From NCBI GenBank assembly GCA_002869465.1, contig PKSW01000409.1:20430-42474 (forward strand): 22,045 bases of DNA, given 5' to 3'. The position numbers and the translations under genes are program-made. The DNA is from Marinilabiliales bacterium (lineage in GTDB: Bacteria > Bacteroidota > Bacteroidia > Bacteroidales > F082). Shown here in pieces: positions 1 to 7,394 of this stretch (its first letter is position 1; each line of letters begins with the position of its first letter). The notes beneath the pieces are model-generated. The model worked only from the letters and a program-made list of their open reading frames with translations, was not told the DNA's origin and did not search any database.

Positions 1-786
1 TTATGCCAGAACCCTGATTTTGCTTTTGTTTCAACATTCCAAACTGTTTTTCCAAACCACACCTTATCAAACCAATGGTGGCTTAAATATGTGGGTGCTC
101 CGTTTATACCCGAATACCGGCCGGCCGATAAAGTAAAACTGGAATGGGAAAATCCGCAGGAAGAAGAATTGTCACTGGGCAATATGCAGGAAACAAGTTA
201 CTACAACTTCATGTATTTTCCCAACAGTTTTGAAAAATACCTGAATAAGGGATTGCTGCTTGAGAATCTGAACGAGAAAGAACTGAAAATATGGGAGGAT
301 GCCTATACAAAACTTATTAAAACTGCCATCATCAATACCAATGGCCAACGGTTTGTTTCAAAAAACCCACCCAATGCATTTCGGATCCCCCAACTTTTAA
401 AGATGTTTCCTGATGCCAGGTTTATCAACATTTCGCGTAATGAAGAAGAAGTGATCTTTTCATTCAAACGGTTTATGGTGGAGGTATTGAAAGGTACAGC
501 ACTTCAGGATTTTAATTTGGAGATACTGGACAGGCAAGTGAAGGATTTGTACGATATTTATAAAAAGAAATACAACAAAGACAAATTACTTATTCCCCGG
601 GGAAACCTGGTTGAGATCGACTACCATGAATTTGTTGATCACAAAATAGAAGGTATCAAACATATTTATGATGCCTTGGGTCTGGATGGATTTGAATCAT
701 CGCTACCTATGATGAAAGATTACCTGGAAGAAACCAAAGATTTCCAGCCCTGGGATCACCGAAAAATACAAAAGAAAAGGCATTAA
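1..786 (+). CDS. Sulfotransferase family protein, 5' end outside window
   Basis: The reading frame is open from base 1 to the stop at 784-786, so 261 residues of the C-terminal part are present and the true start lies upstream. A GTG at 91 exists, but the residues before it (PDFAFVSTFQTVFPNH) look like conserved protein, so it is not the start. Family members move a sulfate group from PAPS to an acceptor. The segment FPDARFINISRNEEEVIFSF resembles the 3'-phosphate-binding region of sulfotransferases, in which a hydrophobic strand is followed by R(N/D) and a helix. It is preceded by KNPPNAFRIPQLL, the usual substrate and dimer region. The 5' phosphosulfate-binding loop should lie upstream of the window. 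The acceptor cannot be told. The gene ends one base before the convergent sugar kinase gene. The family call is good; the function is inferred. Confidence 0.8.
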   Translation, partial: LCQNPDFAFVSTFQTVFPNHTLSNQWWLKYVGAPFIPEYRPADKVKLEWENPQEEELSLGNMQETSYYNFMYFPNSFEKYLNKGLLLENLNEKELKIWEDAYTKLIKTAIINTNGQRFVSKNPPNAFRIPQLLKMFPDARFINISRNEEEVIFSFKRFMVEVLKGTALQDFNLEILDRQVKDLYDIYKKKYNKDKLLIPRGNLVEIDYHEFVDHKIEGIKHIYDALGLDGFESSLPMMKDYLEETKDFQPWDHRKIQKKRH

Positions 787-787
787 A

Positions 788-1684
788 TCATATTCTGACG
801 GGTATGTAATTGTCCATTGACTGACAAACAAGAGAAGAAAATTGCGAAGCTTCGGCCAACATGCTTTCAATACCTACATCCGACAATTTTAAATGATCAT
901 TCGCTTCCAGATCAATAAAAGCATTGACCAACCCCGCCGTAAAAGCATCTCCCGCTCCAATCGTGCTGATCACATGCGTTTTTAGGGCCGGTTTCTTAAA
1001 CATTCTTTCATTAATAAAAGCGATGCAACCATCTGCGCCCAAAGTGATAATTAACAAAGCATTCTGTTTTATTCTAAAAACTTCTTCTTTTATCTTTTGA
1101 ATCGAATCGGTATTAAAAATATTCGAAAAATCTTCATCAGACCCTTTTATTATATGAGCAAATGCCAGGTTTTTCAACAACATCTCTCTGCTGGTCTCAT
1201 TTTTTAATTGGTGATTATGCCTGACATTCGGATCGTAAACGATCAGCGCCCCTCCCCTTTTGGCAGCTGTTAAATAAGCATCAAGATCATCTTCAATTTC
1301 AGGATCACGGGAATACATGGAACCCAGTACAAGTATGTCGTTCTCAGTAAACGCGGGTGGTTTAGCTAGCCAACGGGTATTTGGGTATGCTTTTTGAAAT
1401 GTATAGCTGGGTTTGGAGTTTTCATCCAGGAGGGCCAGTGCTTTTGATGTTTGATTATTCTCATAAATTGTAACAAAATCTGTGCTTATAGCATTTTCAT
1501 GAAGAAATCCAATGAGCTCACTTCCAGTTTCATCATCTCCTATTTCTGAAATCAGTGAAACTTCCTTTCCTGCCCTTCCCAGCGAAACGGATACATTAAG
1601 CATCGACCCACCCGGTTTTGCAATTGTCAGTCCATCATGCGTGGTAATAATATCCATTAACGATTCTCCCAGGGTGTAGATCAT
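788..1684 (-). CDS. PfkB-family carbohydrate kinase
   Basis: This 298-residue protein has the ribokinase/fructokinase fold and is expected to phosphorylate a sugar or similar small molecule with ATP in the cytoplasm. The PfkB N-terminal signature is seen as PGGSMLNVSVSLGRAG (about residues 24-39). The C-terminal signature is TIGAGDAFTAG, with GAGD at 243-246 carrying the catalytic Asp and the anion hole. The length is typical of the family. The ATG at 1684 was chosen over an in-frame TTG at 1705 because the TTG lies inside a TAnnTTTG promoter box on this strand. Fructokinase is the commonest annotation for such proteins in Bacteroidota, but the substrate cannot be read from sequence. It converges with the sulfotransferase gene and diverges from the beta-barrel gene. 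Confidence 0.88.
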   Translation of the reverse strand: MIYTLGESLMDIITTHDGLTIAKPGGSMLNVSVSLGRAGKEVSLISEIGDDETGSELIGFLHENAISTDFVTIYENNQTSKALALLDENSKPSYTFQKAYPNTRWLAKPPAFTENDILVLGSMYSRDPEIEDDLDAYLTAAKRGGALIVYDPNVRHNHQLKNETSREMLLKNLAFAHIIKGSDEDFSNIFNTDSIQKIKEEVFRIKQNALLIITLGADGCIAFINERMFKKPALKTHVISTIGAGDAFTAGLVNAFIDLEANDHLKLSDVGIESMLAEASQFSSLVCQSMDNYIPVRI

Positions 1685-1702
1685 TTTATAGATTTTGTTG
1701 AT

Positions 1703-1710
1703 CAAAAGTA
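1703..1710 (-). promoter_or_regulatory. Putative Bacteroidota -7 promoter box (TACTTTTG) for the sugar kinase
   Basis: On the minus strand this octamer matches TAnnTTTG exactly and ends 18 bases before the ATG at 1684, a normal leader length. No convincing -33 box was found. It shows that the upstream TTG at 1705 is part of the promoter and not a start codon. Confidence 0.5.
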
Positions 1711-1761
1711 GTTTTTAACTGTGAAATTTGAGATTATTCATAGGTTTTATTTCTAATCCTT

Positions 1762-1769
1762 TAAATTTG
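1762..1769 (+). promoter_or_regulatory. Putative Bacteroidota -7 promoter box (TAAATTTG) for the beta-barrel gene
   Basis: Exact TAnnTTTG match 21 bases before the ATG at 1791, in the divergent intergenic space shared with the sugar kinase promoter. The -33 element is not evident. The match supports starting the downstream gene at 1791. Confidence 0.42.
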
Positions 1770-1790
1770 TCGACTATTAAAATTCATTAT

Positions 1791-2483
1791 ATGAAAATCA
1801 AACCTTTTATAGTTTCAATTCTTGTTTTAATTTTCATCTCAGTTACTGCCTTCTCTCAGGAAAAAAACTCCTTTTTTTCAATTGGATCAGGTGTTTCCAT
1901 GCCCGTTGGCACCTATGGAGGTATTGATTATGACGAAAGCTGTTTTACAACGACCGGAATCAACCTGAACCTGGAAGGCGCCTGGTATTTTCTTCCCTAC
2001 CTGGGTATTGGCGCACAGGTGGGTTATAACCTTCATCCGGTGGATGTTCGTGCTTTGGGGTATGCGCGTCTTCAAAATGATCCTTTTTTATTGGATGTTT
2101 CTACAAGATCAGAAGCCTACCAAATGATCACGGCTGGTATTGGACCATATGCATCATGGAATTTATGGAAGAAACTGTCTTTTCACGGTAAAATATTAGC
2201 AGGAATGATTTTCGCAAAAACACCCTACCAGGTTTTTGAACCTGAATATTTCCAGACCGGTCCGAGGTATGAAGTAAAAACTTCTGCCAAAGATTATGGA
2301 TTTATCGTCATTCCGGGTATTGGTTTTCAGTACAATATATCGCCATGCGTTGGAATAAAACTTGACAGCGAGTTTTATTACCGCGAGATGATTTATGGAT
2401 TTAATACCGGAAATACTGTGAGGTACGACTACCGCACGACCAGTTTTATCAATGTAGCTTTGGGCCTGGTTATAATTCTATAG
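1791..2483 (+). CDS. Secreted outer-membrane beta-barrel protein
   Basis: This 230-residue protein begins with a clear Sec signal peptide (MKIKPFIVSILVLIFISVTAFSQ, cleaved near residue 23). The rest consists of alternating hydrophobic and aromatic strands with turns, such as the strand pair YLGIGAQVGYNLH and the final strand TTSFINVALGLVIIL ending in hydrophobic residues. This fits the small 8-10-strand outer-membrane barrels common in Bacteroidota (PorT / outer membrane protein beta-barrel type). An in-frame TTG at 1728 would add 21 residues ahead of the signal peptide and is rejected. No ligand or partner can be named. The gene ends 6 bases before the convergent GNAT gene. The barrel assignment is an inference from pattern and length. 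Confidence 0.75.
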   Translation: MKIKPFIVSILVLIFISVTAFSQEKNSFFSIGSGVSMPVGTYGGIDYDESCFTTTGINLNLEGAWYFLPYLGIGAQVGYNLHPVDVRALGYARLQNDPFLLDVSTRSEAYQMITAGIGPYASWNLWKKLSFHGKILAGMIFAKTPYQVFEPEYFQTGPRYEVKTSAKDYGFIVIPGIGFQYNISPCVGIKLDSEFYYREMIYGFNTGNTVRYDYRTTSFINVALGLVIIL

Positions 2484-2489
2484 TTTTAT

Positions 2490-2984
2490 TCACAAACGCT
2501 TTCCATAGATCACATGATCCAACTCCCTGTTGTGGATGTAAATGGTATTTGGAAATAAACCCCACTGAGTAAAGCCCAGCTTTTTTAACATGTCAACGCT
2601 GGCTTTGTTATCAGCATATAAAAATGCAACCAGGTCTTTTATATCGTATTGGCGACAATGTTCAAGTGCTTTTTCATATAAAGCTTTGGCAATGCCTTTC
2701 CGGTGGTATGCATAATCGATGTAGTAGGTAATTTCAGCCAGGTGCCTAAAAGCCTGGCGGCCCTTCCGATACGGACTTAAACTCAACCAACCCACTAGCT
2801 GGTCATCTATTTCAGCGACATACACTATATATTTTTCGCCCATATGCTCCTGTAACCAGCTAAGCCGATCTTCGGGTTTAAAAGTTTCGAGAATGGCGGT
2901 GGCATTGCCAGCTTCAATGGCCTGGTTGAGGATGTCAGTAATTCGAACGTTATCAGTAAGCATGGCTTTTCGGATGCTGACCAT
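2490..2984 (-). CDS. GNAT N-acetyltransferase (phosphinothricin/MnaT-like)
   Basis: This 164-residue single-domain enzyme is expected to transfer acetyl from acetyl-CoA to an amine. Motif A, the pyrophosphate-binding loop, is visible as YHRKGIAKALYEKAL (about residues 93-107; Q/R-x-x-G-x-A pattern as RKGIAK). The C-terminal NKASVDMLKKLGF (126-138) is the usual GNAT N-x-x-[SA] helix plus GF strand. The N-terminal layout (VSIRKAMLTD, later ETFKPEDRLSWLQEH and VGWLSLSPYR) resembles the phosphinothricin/methionine-sulfoximine acetyltransferase group, which acetylates amino acid analogues. The gene is the second of a two-gene unit behind the racemase: the racemase stop is 2 bases before this ATG, and a strong Shine-Dalgarno sits inside the racemase gene. 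The exact substrate is unknown. Confidence 0.88.
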   Translation of the reverse strand: MVSIRKAMLTDNVRITDILNQAIEAGNATAILETFKPEDRLSWLQEHMGEKYIVYVAEIDDQLVGWLSLSPYRKGRQAFRHLAEITYYIDYAYHRKGIAKALYEKALEHCRQYDIKDLVAFLYADNKASVDMLKKLGFTQWGLFPNTIYIHNRELDHVIYGKRL

Positions 2985-2986
2985 AA

Positions 2987-3679
2987 TTATTCCTCCAACA
3001 TAAAATCCACAATGGCTTCCGCATGAATGTGCAGGGTATCAAACAAGGGGACTGCCGTATCTTTTTGTTTGACCAGCAGAGGTATTTCTGTGCATCCCAA
3101 AATGATGCCTTCAGCGCCATCATTCACCAGTTTTTGAATGATCTCTAAAAAACGATTCAGGGTTTCGTCTTTAAAAATGCTTTTAAATAACTCTGTGGTA
3201 ATGATGTTGTTTATATAATCACGGTCATTCAGAGCAGGTACGAGGCACTCAATTCCTTTCTCCAGTAATTTTATCTTGTAAAAATCGGATTCCATGGTTT
3301 GTTTGGTACCTAATAACCCGACTTTTTTCATGCCCCTGCTGAGAATCACACCTCCTGTTGTTTCGGCAATATGAACTATGGGCAAATGAACTGCTTTTAA
3401 AAGTTCATCAACTGTAAAATGAAGGGTATTTGCGCATAAAGCCAGGCCATCGGCACCCGCCTTTTCCAGGCTTTTGGCGGCATTGATCACCAGCGATAAA
3501 ACACCATCCATATCACCCTGCTTGTTATATGTATCTATATCGCCATAATTCAGGGAATACAAAATACACCTGGCAAAATCCAGGCCTCCCAATCTTTCGT
3601 TGGTGATTTCATTGATCAGCCGGTAATATTCAACTGTCGACACCCAGCCTGTGCCGCCTATCAGTCCAATTGTTTTCAT
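2987..3679 (-). CDS. Aspartate/glutamate racemase family protein (YgeA-like)
   Basis: This 230-residue protein belongs to the cofactor-independent Asp/Glu racemase superfamily, which interconverts L- and D-acidic amino acids with two opposed cysteines. Both are present: C82 in ALCANTLH and C196 in LGCTEIPLL. The N-terminus (MKTIGLIGGTGWVSTVEYYRLINE) and the segments VGLLGTKQTMESDFYKIKL and LFDTLHIHAEAIV follow Escherichia coli YgeA closely as I remember it. The ATG at 3679 was chosen because this family begins with MKxIGxxGG; the in-frame extension to 3745 adds 22 unrelated residues. It is the first gene of a unit with the downstream GNAT. Likely product is D-aspartate or D-glutamate; broad specificity is known in YgeA-like enzymes, so the physiological substrate is uncertain. 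Confidence 0.88.
   Translation of the reverse strand: MKTIGLIGGTGWVSTVEYYRLINEITNERLGGLDFARCILYSLNYGDIDTYNKQGDMDGVLSLVINAAKSLEKAGADGLALCANTLHFTVDELLKAVHLPIVHIAETTGGVILSRGMKKVGLLGTKQTMESDFYKIKLLEKGIECLVPALNDRDYINNIITTELFKSIFKDETLNRFLEIIQKLVNDGAEGIILGCTEIPLLVKQKDTAVPLFDTLHIHAEAIVDFMLEE
2991..2996 (-). promoter_or_regulatory. Strong Shine-Dalgarno (GGAGGA) of the GNAT gene
   Basis: Minus-strand GGAGGA lies 6 bases before the GNAT ATG and overlaps the last codons of the racemase gene. Such strong sites are uncommon in Bacteroidota, and this one together with the 2-base gap suggests translational coupling of the two genes. Confidence 0.6.
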
Positions 3680-3996
3680 ATATCTTATTCGATGAAACTG
3701 TAAATTTAATTTAAAATTTATCATTAATTTTACATAATTCGTCAAACCATTGTTCAGGCTATAAAAAGCAACGTACTATGACGCTATAAAAGACATCTAT
3801 TGTAAAAACGAAACCTCATGAAGAGTCTGTTAGACATCGCGTTTAAGGAAATAACAAAAAGGGATAAACAGAACAAAAAACTACCGATTTCACCCTCAGC
3901 ACAGGTGTTATTCGGTACTTTTATGACGCATAAAAGAAGTTAGGTACAAGTTGGGTACATTAAAGGAACATTGCTAACCAATAAAATTTCTTCTAT
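3680..3996 (+). other. 317-bp intergenic region with imperfect direct repeats and integron-like core sites
   Basis: No convincing gene. An imperfect direct repeat (common pattern gtact-atgacgc-ataaaaga with small gaps) occurs at 3773-3793 and 3915-3937. Three matches to the integron core consensus GTTRRRY occur on the plus strand: GTTAGAC near 3828, GTTAGGT at 3939-3945 and GTTGGGT at 3950-3956. A possible 41-codon ORF (3818-3943) has no recognisable relatives and no ribosome site. Promoters of the racemase (minus) and lipoprotein (plus) must lie here, but no exact TAnnTTTG was found. Confidence 0.45.
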
Positions 3997-4605
3997 ATGA
4001 GAGCATTGATCAATATTTACATTCTGCTGTTTTCATTTACTTTGTTAATAGCTTGTACTAAAGAAAAAAAACTTGAGGAAGTCGTTTATAAAATTCCAAT
4101 TGAAGACAGATGCATCTTTGCTGAGGGTGATACCTTGCAATATAGTTGTAGTAATGGATCAACTGATACTGGTATAGTAAGAGAAGTTGATTTCAAAACT
4201 GAGACCGGAACATATACTCCCTGGAGTGTACCTGTGCATACCTTTATTACAGAGACTCAACGTTTGATCATCGAGGCGTTTCATGACAACTGGAAATATG
4301 AGAATTTCGATTCTCAATGTTTCATCATTGATTCACAGCCTAAGTATGATGATATTTATGTTGAAAATTTTCCATTCTGTGTATTACTTAATGGCTGTGA
4401 ATATGGTGGATCGGCAGTTCTTGCAAATAAGCTTGCCGACTATGACGAAATAATATTTGATGGCAAAACCTATAAAAATGTGTATTTTCAATCAAAAGGA
4501 GACTTGAATAATGGTTTTGAGATATATTGGAATTTAAAGTATGGAATAATAAGATTTGTGGGAATTTCCAATGGAACGAAATTAATTTGGCAACTTCAAG
4601 ATTAA
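3997..4605 (+). CDS. Hypothetical lipoprotein
   Basis: This 202-residue protein is not recognised. It starts with a lipoprotein signal peptide: MRALINIYILLFSFTLLIAC, lipobox LIAC with Cys20, followed by TKEKK. It should therefore be exported and lipid-anchored. The mature part has four more cysteines (CIF, SCSNG, QCFI and the pair FCVLLNGCEYGG) and ends with a strand pattern (FEIYWNLKYGIIRFVGISNGTKLIWQL) often seen at the C-terminus of small Bacteroidota lipoproteins. No catalytic motif is visible. The gene stands alone between intergenic regions of more than 300 bp. An ACCTAAC box after it is the exact reverse complement of the GTTAGGT before it, which is why it may be an integron-type gene cassette (see findings). 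Coding status is well supported; function is unknown. Confidence 0.75.
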   Translation: MRALINIYILLFSFTLLIACTKEKKLEEVVYKIPIEDRCIFAEGDTLQYSCSNGSTDTGIVREVDFKTETGTYTPWSVPVHTFITETQRLIIEAFHDNWKYENFDSQCFIIDSQPKYDDIYVENFPFCVLLNGCEYGGSAVLANKLADYDEIIFDGKTYKNVYFQSKGDLNNGFEIYWNLKYGIIRFVGISNGTKLIWQLQD

Positions 4606-4623
4606 ATGAAATAGAAAACCAGT

Positions 4624-4745
4624 ACCTAACAAAAAATATAGTGCATGCCGCGGTTTGTTGTACCCAGAAAATGAATTGTAAATTTGAAAATACGGAAACC
4701 AAAGAAAATTATTGAATAAAGCGCGGCACGCACCATATTCAAAAC
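4624..4745 (+). repeat. attC-like imperfect inverted repeat
   Basis: ACCTAAC (4624-4630) matches the integron R'' consensus RYYYAAC. It is followed by an 18-base arm at 4635-4652 and an inverted arm at 4722-4739 that match at 16 of 18 positions, with a 69-base centre. Both mismatches become T-G pairs on the folded bottom strand, the strand used in attC recombination. The expected right-hand R' box (GTTRRRY, near 4744-4750) is not there; ACGATGT is found instead. Total size, about 122 bp, is within the known attC range. This may be a decayed attC site or an unrelated palindromic repeat. Confidence 0.4.
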
Positions 4746-4823
4746 GATGTATCACATTCAGCTGAAGCTGACAAAATCCACGGTGCTTGCGCAATCTGTG
4801 TGTATTTTGAAATGTGATACATC
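4746..4823. repeat. 13-bp inverted repeat (GATGTATCACATT)
   Basis: GATGTATCACATT at 4746-4758 is perfectly inverted at 4811-4823, enclosing 52 bases that hold a small palindrome (CAGCT-GA-AGCTG, 4759-4770). The right arm overlaps the next palindrome by four bases, so the elements are chained head to tail between the lipoprotein gene and katG. Role unknown: transcript hairpin or palindromic repeat. Confidence 0.6.
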
Positions 4824-4873
4824 AGGGAGCTAAACCTGGATGAATGAATTCATCCAGGTTTAGCTCCCTGATG
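4820..4873. repeat. Perfect palindrome, 26-bp arms, 2-base centre
   Basis: Arms 4820-4845 and 4848-4873 are exact reverse complements with centre GA. Core arm sequence: CCTGGATGAAT; outer part: CATCAGGGAGCTAAA. It ends 53 bases before katG. No T-tract follows on the plus strand, so it is not a typical terminator. A partial second copy lies after katG (7380-7424), so this is a repeated element and not only a local operator. Confidence 0.85.
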
Positions 4874-4926
4874 ACTACCATTTCGGAAAGTATTAACTTT
4901 ATATTTTAAACTAAAAAATAAATATT

Positions 4927-7104
4927 ATGGACAACTCAAAAAAAGGTAAATGCCCGGTTATGCATGGGGCCAATACGGACACCAATAGCTCCGTAATGAG
5001 TTGGTGGCCGAATGCGCTGAATTTAGATATTTTACATCAGCATGATACAAAAACAAATCCATTTGGTGAATCCTTCAACTATTGTGAAGAGTTTAAAAAC
5101 CTGGATTTTGAAGCTCTGAAAAACGACCTCAAAAAATTAATGACAGATAGCCAAGAATGGTGGCCTGCCGATTGGGGACATTATGGTGGTTCAATGATTA
5201 GAATGGCTTGGCATAGTGCCGGAACGTATCGTACAGCAGATGGTCGTGGCGGAAGCAATACTGGGAATCAGCGTTTTGCACCATTGAACAGTTGGCCTGA
5301 CAATGTTAATCTTGACAAAGCACGTCGTCTGTTATGGCCTATAAAACAAAAATATGGCAATAAAATTTCGTGGGCAGATTTAATGATTCTTGCAGGAAAT
5401 ATGGCCTATGAATCGATGGGTTTTAAAACATTTGGATTTGGGGGTGGTCGTGAAGATATTTGGCATCCTGAAAAAGATATTTATTGGGGTGCTGAGAAAG
5501 AATGGTTAGGAAAAGATAGATATTCCAACAAATCTGATGAAGAAACACTTGAAAATCCATTGGCTGCCGTACAAATGGGTTTGATTTACGTGAATCCCGA
5601 AGGCGTTAATGGTATACCAGACCCATTAAAAACAGCTCAGGCTATGCGGGTAACATTCAGGCGTATGGCTATGAATGATGAGGAAACGGTTGCACTCACA
5701 GCAGGTGGACATACCGTTGGTAAAACACACGGTAATGGCGATGCATCAATTCTGGGCCCTAATCCCGAAGGTGCGCCAATCGAAGAACAAGGATTCGGTT
5801 GGAAAAATCCCAAAGGTAAAGGCAATGCCGAACAAACTGTAAGCAGTGGTTTGGAAGGTGCATGGACAACTCACCCCAACAAGTGGAACAATACATATTT
5901 TTATTTGCTTTTCACCTACGACTGGGAAATCAGGAACAGTCCTGCCGGAGCAAAACAATGGGAGCCAATCCATATTAAAGAGGAAGACAAGCCATTCGAT
6001 GCTCATGTGCCCGGAGTTCGCAGAAATCCTATAATGACCGATGCTGATATGGCATTGAAAATGGACCCTGAATACAGGAAAATATCAGAGCGTTTCTATA
6101 AAGACCCAGAATATTTTTCTGAAGTTTTTGCAAGAGCATGGTTCAAACTCACGCATCGTGATTTAGGCCCTAAAAGCAGATATTTAGGTAGTGATGTCCC
6201 AAAAGAAGATTTAATATGGCAAGACCCAATACCTAAAGTTGATTATACGCTTTCAGAATCGGAAATTGAAGATTTAAAAGTTAAACTACTGAATTACGGT
6301 TTAACGCAAACTGAGCTTATTAATACAGCTTGGGACAGTGCCAGAACTTTCAGATGTTCCGATTACAGAGGTGGAGCTAATGGGGCAAGAATACGCCTTG
6401 CCCCTCAGAAAGATTGGGAAGGGAATGAACCTCTAAGACTGGAAAGAGTTTTGGATAAACTTACCGAAATTCAGGCCGGATTAAGTAAAAAAGTAAGCCT
6501 TGCCGATTTGATAGTTTTGGGTGGTAGTGCTGCAATTGAAAAAGCTGCTGAAAAAGCAGGTGCGAATATTAAAGTTCCTTTTGTAGCTGGACGTGGCGAT
6601 GCTGCAGCCGAAATGACAGACATTGAATCTTTCGAAGTGCTTGAACCTCTTCACGATGGTTACAGAAATTGGCAGAAAAAAGATTATGCCGTAAAACCCG
6701 AAGAAATGCTTCTTGACAGAACCCAATTAATGGGACTTACTGCTCCCGAAATGACTGTTTTGATTGGCGGTATGCGAGTTTTGGGGACAAATTATGGAGG
6801 AACAAAACATGGTGTTTTTACCGACAGAGAAGGAGTTTTAAGCAACGACTTTTTTTTAAATCTTACTGACATGAGCTACGCATGGGAACCTGTTTCTGAA
6901 AATCTATACAATATTAAAGAAAGAAAAACCGGTAAAACTAAATGGACAGCAACCAGAGTTGATTTAGTTTTTGGTTCTAATTCAATATTGCGCGCTTATG
7001 CTGAAGTTTACGCACAAAACGATAACAAAGAAAAATTTGTGAATGAATTTGTTAAAGCATGGGTGAAGGTAATGAATTCAGACCGTTTTGATGTGATGAA
7101 ATAA
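4927..7104 (+). CDS. katG: Catalase-peroxidase KatG
   Basis: This 725-residue bifunctional heme enzyme breaks down hydrogen peroxide (catalase) and oxidises small donors (peroxidase). It has the two-domain length of the family. Distal heme residues are R92, W95 and H96 (IRMAWHSAGTYR) and the proximal ligand is H262 (LTAGGHTVGKTHG). W95, Y221 (GLIYVNPEGVNG) and M247 (TFRRMAMND) are the residues that form the Met-Tyr-Trp cross-link needed for catalase activity. The second domain keeps the fold (ELINTAWDSARTFRCSDYRGGANGARIRLAPQ) without heme ligands, as normal. All key residues are intact. The ATG at 4927 gives the usual start with MHGA at residues 12-15. It stands alone between two copies of a palindromic repeat, with a terminator-like hairpin after it. 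No OxyR or PerR site could be recognised. Confidence 0.97.
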   Translation: MDNSKKGKCPVMHGANTDTNSSVMSWWPNALNLDILHQHDTKTNPFGESFNYCEEFKNLDFEALKNDLKKLMTDSQEWWPADWGHYGGSMIRMAWHSAGTYRTADGRGGSNTGNQRFAPLNSWPDNVNLDKARRLLWPIKQKYGNKISWADLMILAGNMAYESMGFKTFGFGGGREDIWHPEKDIYWGAEKEWLGKDRYSNKSDEETLENPLAAVQMGLIYVNPEGVNGIPDPLKTAQAMRVTFRRMAMNDEETVALTAGGHTVGKTHGNGDASILGPNPEGAPIEEQGFGWKNPKGKGNAEQTVSSGLEGAWTTHPNKWNNTYFYLLFTYDWEIRNSPAGAKQWEPIHIKEEDKPFDAHVPGVRRNPIMTDADMALKMDPEYRKISERFYKDPEYFSEVFARAWFKLTHRDLGPKSRYLGSDVPKEDLIWQDPIPKVDYTLSESEIEDLKVKLLNYGLTQTELINTAWDSARTFRCSDYRGGANGARIRLAPQKDWEGNEPLRLERVLDKLTEIQAGLSKKVSLADLIVLGGSAAIEKAAEKAGANIKVPFVAGRGDAAAEMTDIESFEVLEPLHDGYRNWQKKDYAVKPEEMLLDRTQLMGLTAPEMTVLIGGMRVLGTNYGGTKHGVFTDREGVLSNDFFLNLTDMSYAWEPVSENLYNIKERKTGKTKWTATRVDLVFGSNSILRAYAEVYAQNDNKEKFVNEFVKAWVKVMNSDRFDVMK

Positions 7105-7145
7105 ACCCATCTGCTAACATGCGGTCAAAAAAACATTGGGGGGGG

Positions 7146-7180
7146 GTGATGTGGTTTCTTCAACTGCATCACTCTTTTCT
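7146..7180 (+). terminator. Terminator-like hairpin after katG
   Basis: GTGATG (7146-7151) pairs with CATCAC (7167-7172), with two further wobble pairs inside, followed by the T-rich TCTTTTCT. It lies 41 bases after the katG stop. A run of nine G (7138-7146) abuts the left arm. The stem is short, so strength is uncertain. Confidence 0.42.
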
Positions 7181-7187
7181 AACCTAA

Positions 7188-7394
7188 TTAAACCTTAAAA
7201 AGTAAGTGCCTTGAATTCCCCATCGCTTCATACCGCTGTGCGAACTCCCAAAATCTATAAAAGCATCTACGCAATGCCCTGCTGGCAAAGGTAAACCGGG
7301 TCATCTCAATGGAACTAAATATCAATTGGATGATCGTTGCTTTTTTAATATCTTCGTTCTCTTTGTGGAACTGCGTCCGCCTGGATGAATGGAT
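7188..7394 (-). other. Possible gene remnant, 68-codon open frame without a start
   Basis: Within the 347-bp gap after katG (7105-7451), the minus strand has an open frame ending in TAA at 7188-7190. It contains a helix-rich stretch (ALRRCFYRFWEFAQRYEAMG). It has no ATG until midway and its 5' end is cut off by a stop inside the palindromic repeat copy at 7380-7403. It could be the 3' end of a lost gene, such as a transposase, or chance. Nothing in it was recognised. Confidence 0.2.

Noticed and set aside
3818..3943. 41-codon plus-strand ORF (MKSLLDIAFKEITKRDKQ...)
   Set aside because: No ribosome site, no promoter, no recognisable relatives, and it runs through one copy of a direct repeat. 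Described only within the intergenic entry.
4388..4702. 104-codon minus-strand ORF over the end of the lipoprotein gene
   Set aside because: Lies opposite a gene with a clear signal peptide and runs on into the inverted repeat; its protein is rich in His, Ser and Phe with no family pattern.
4820..4873. Palindrome as an OxyR/PerR-type operator of katG
   Set aside because: Arms are far longer than such operators, lack the known patterns, and a second copy lies away from any peroxide gene promoter.
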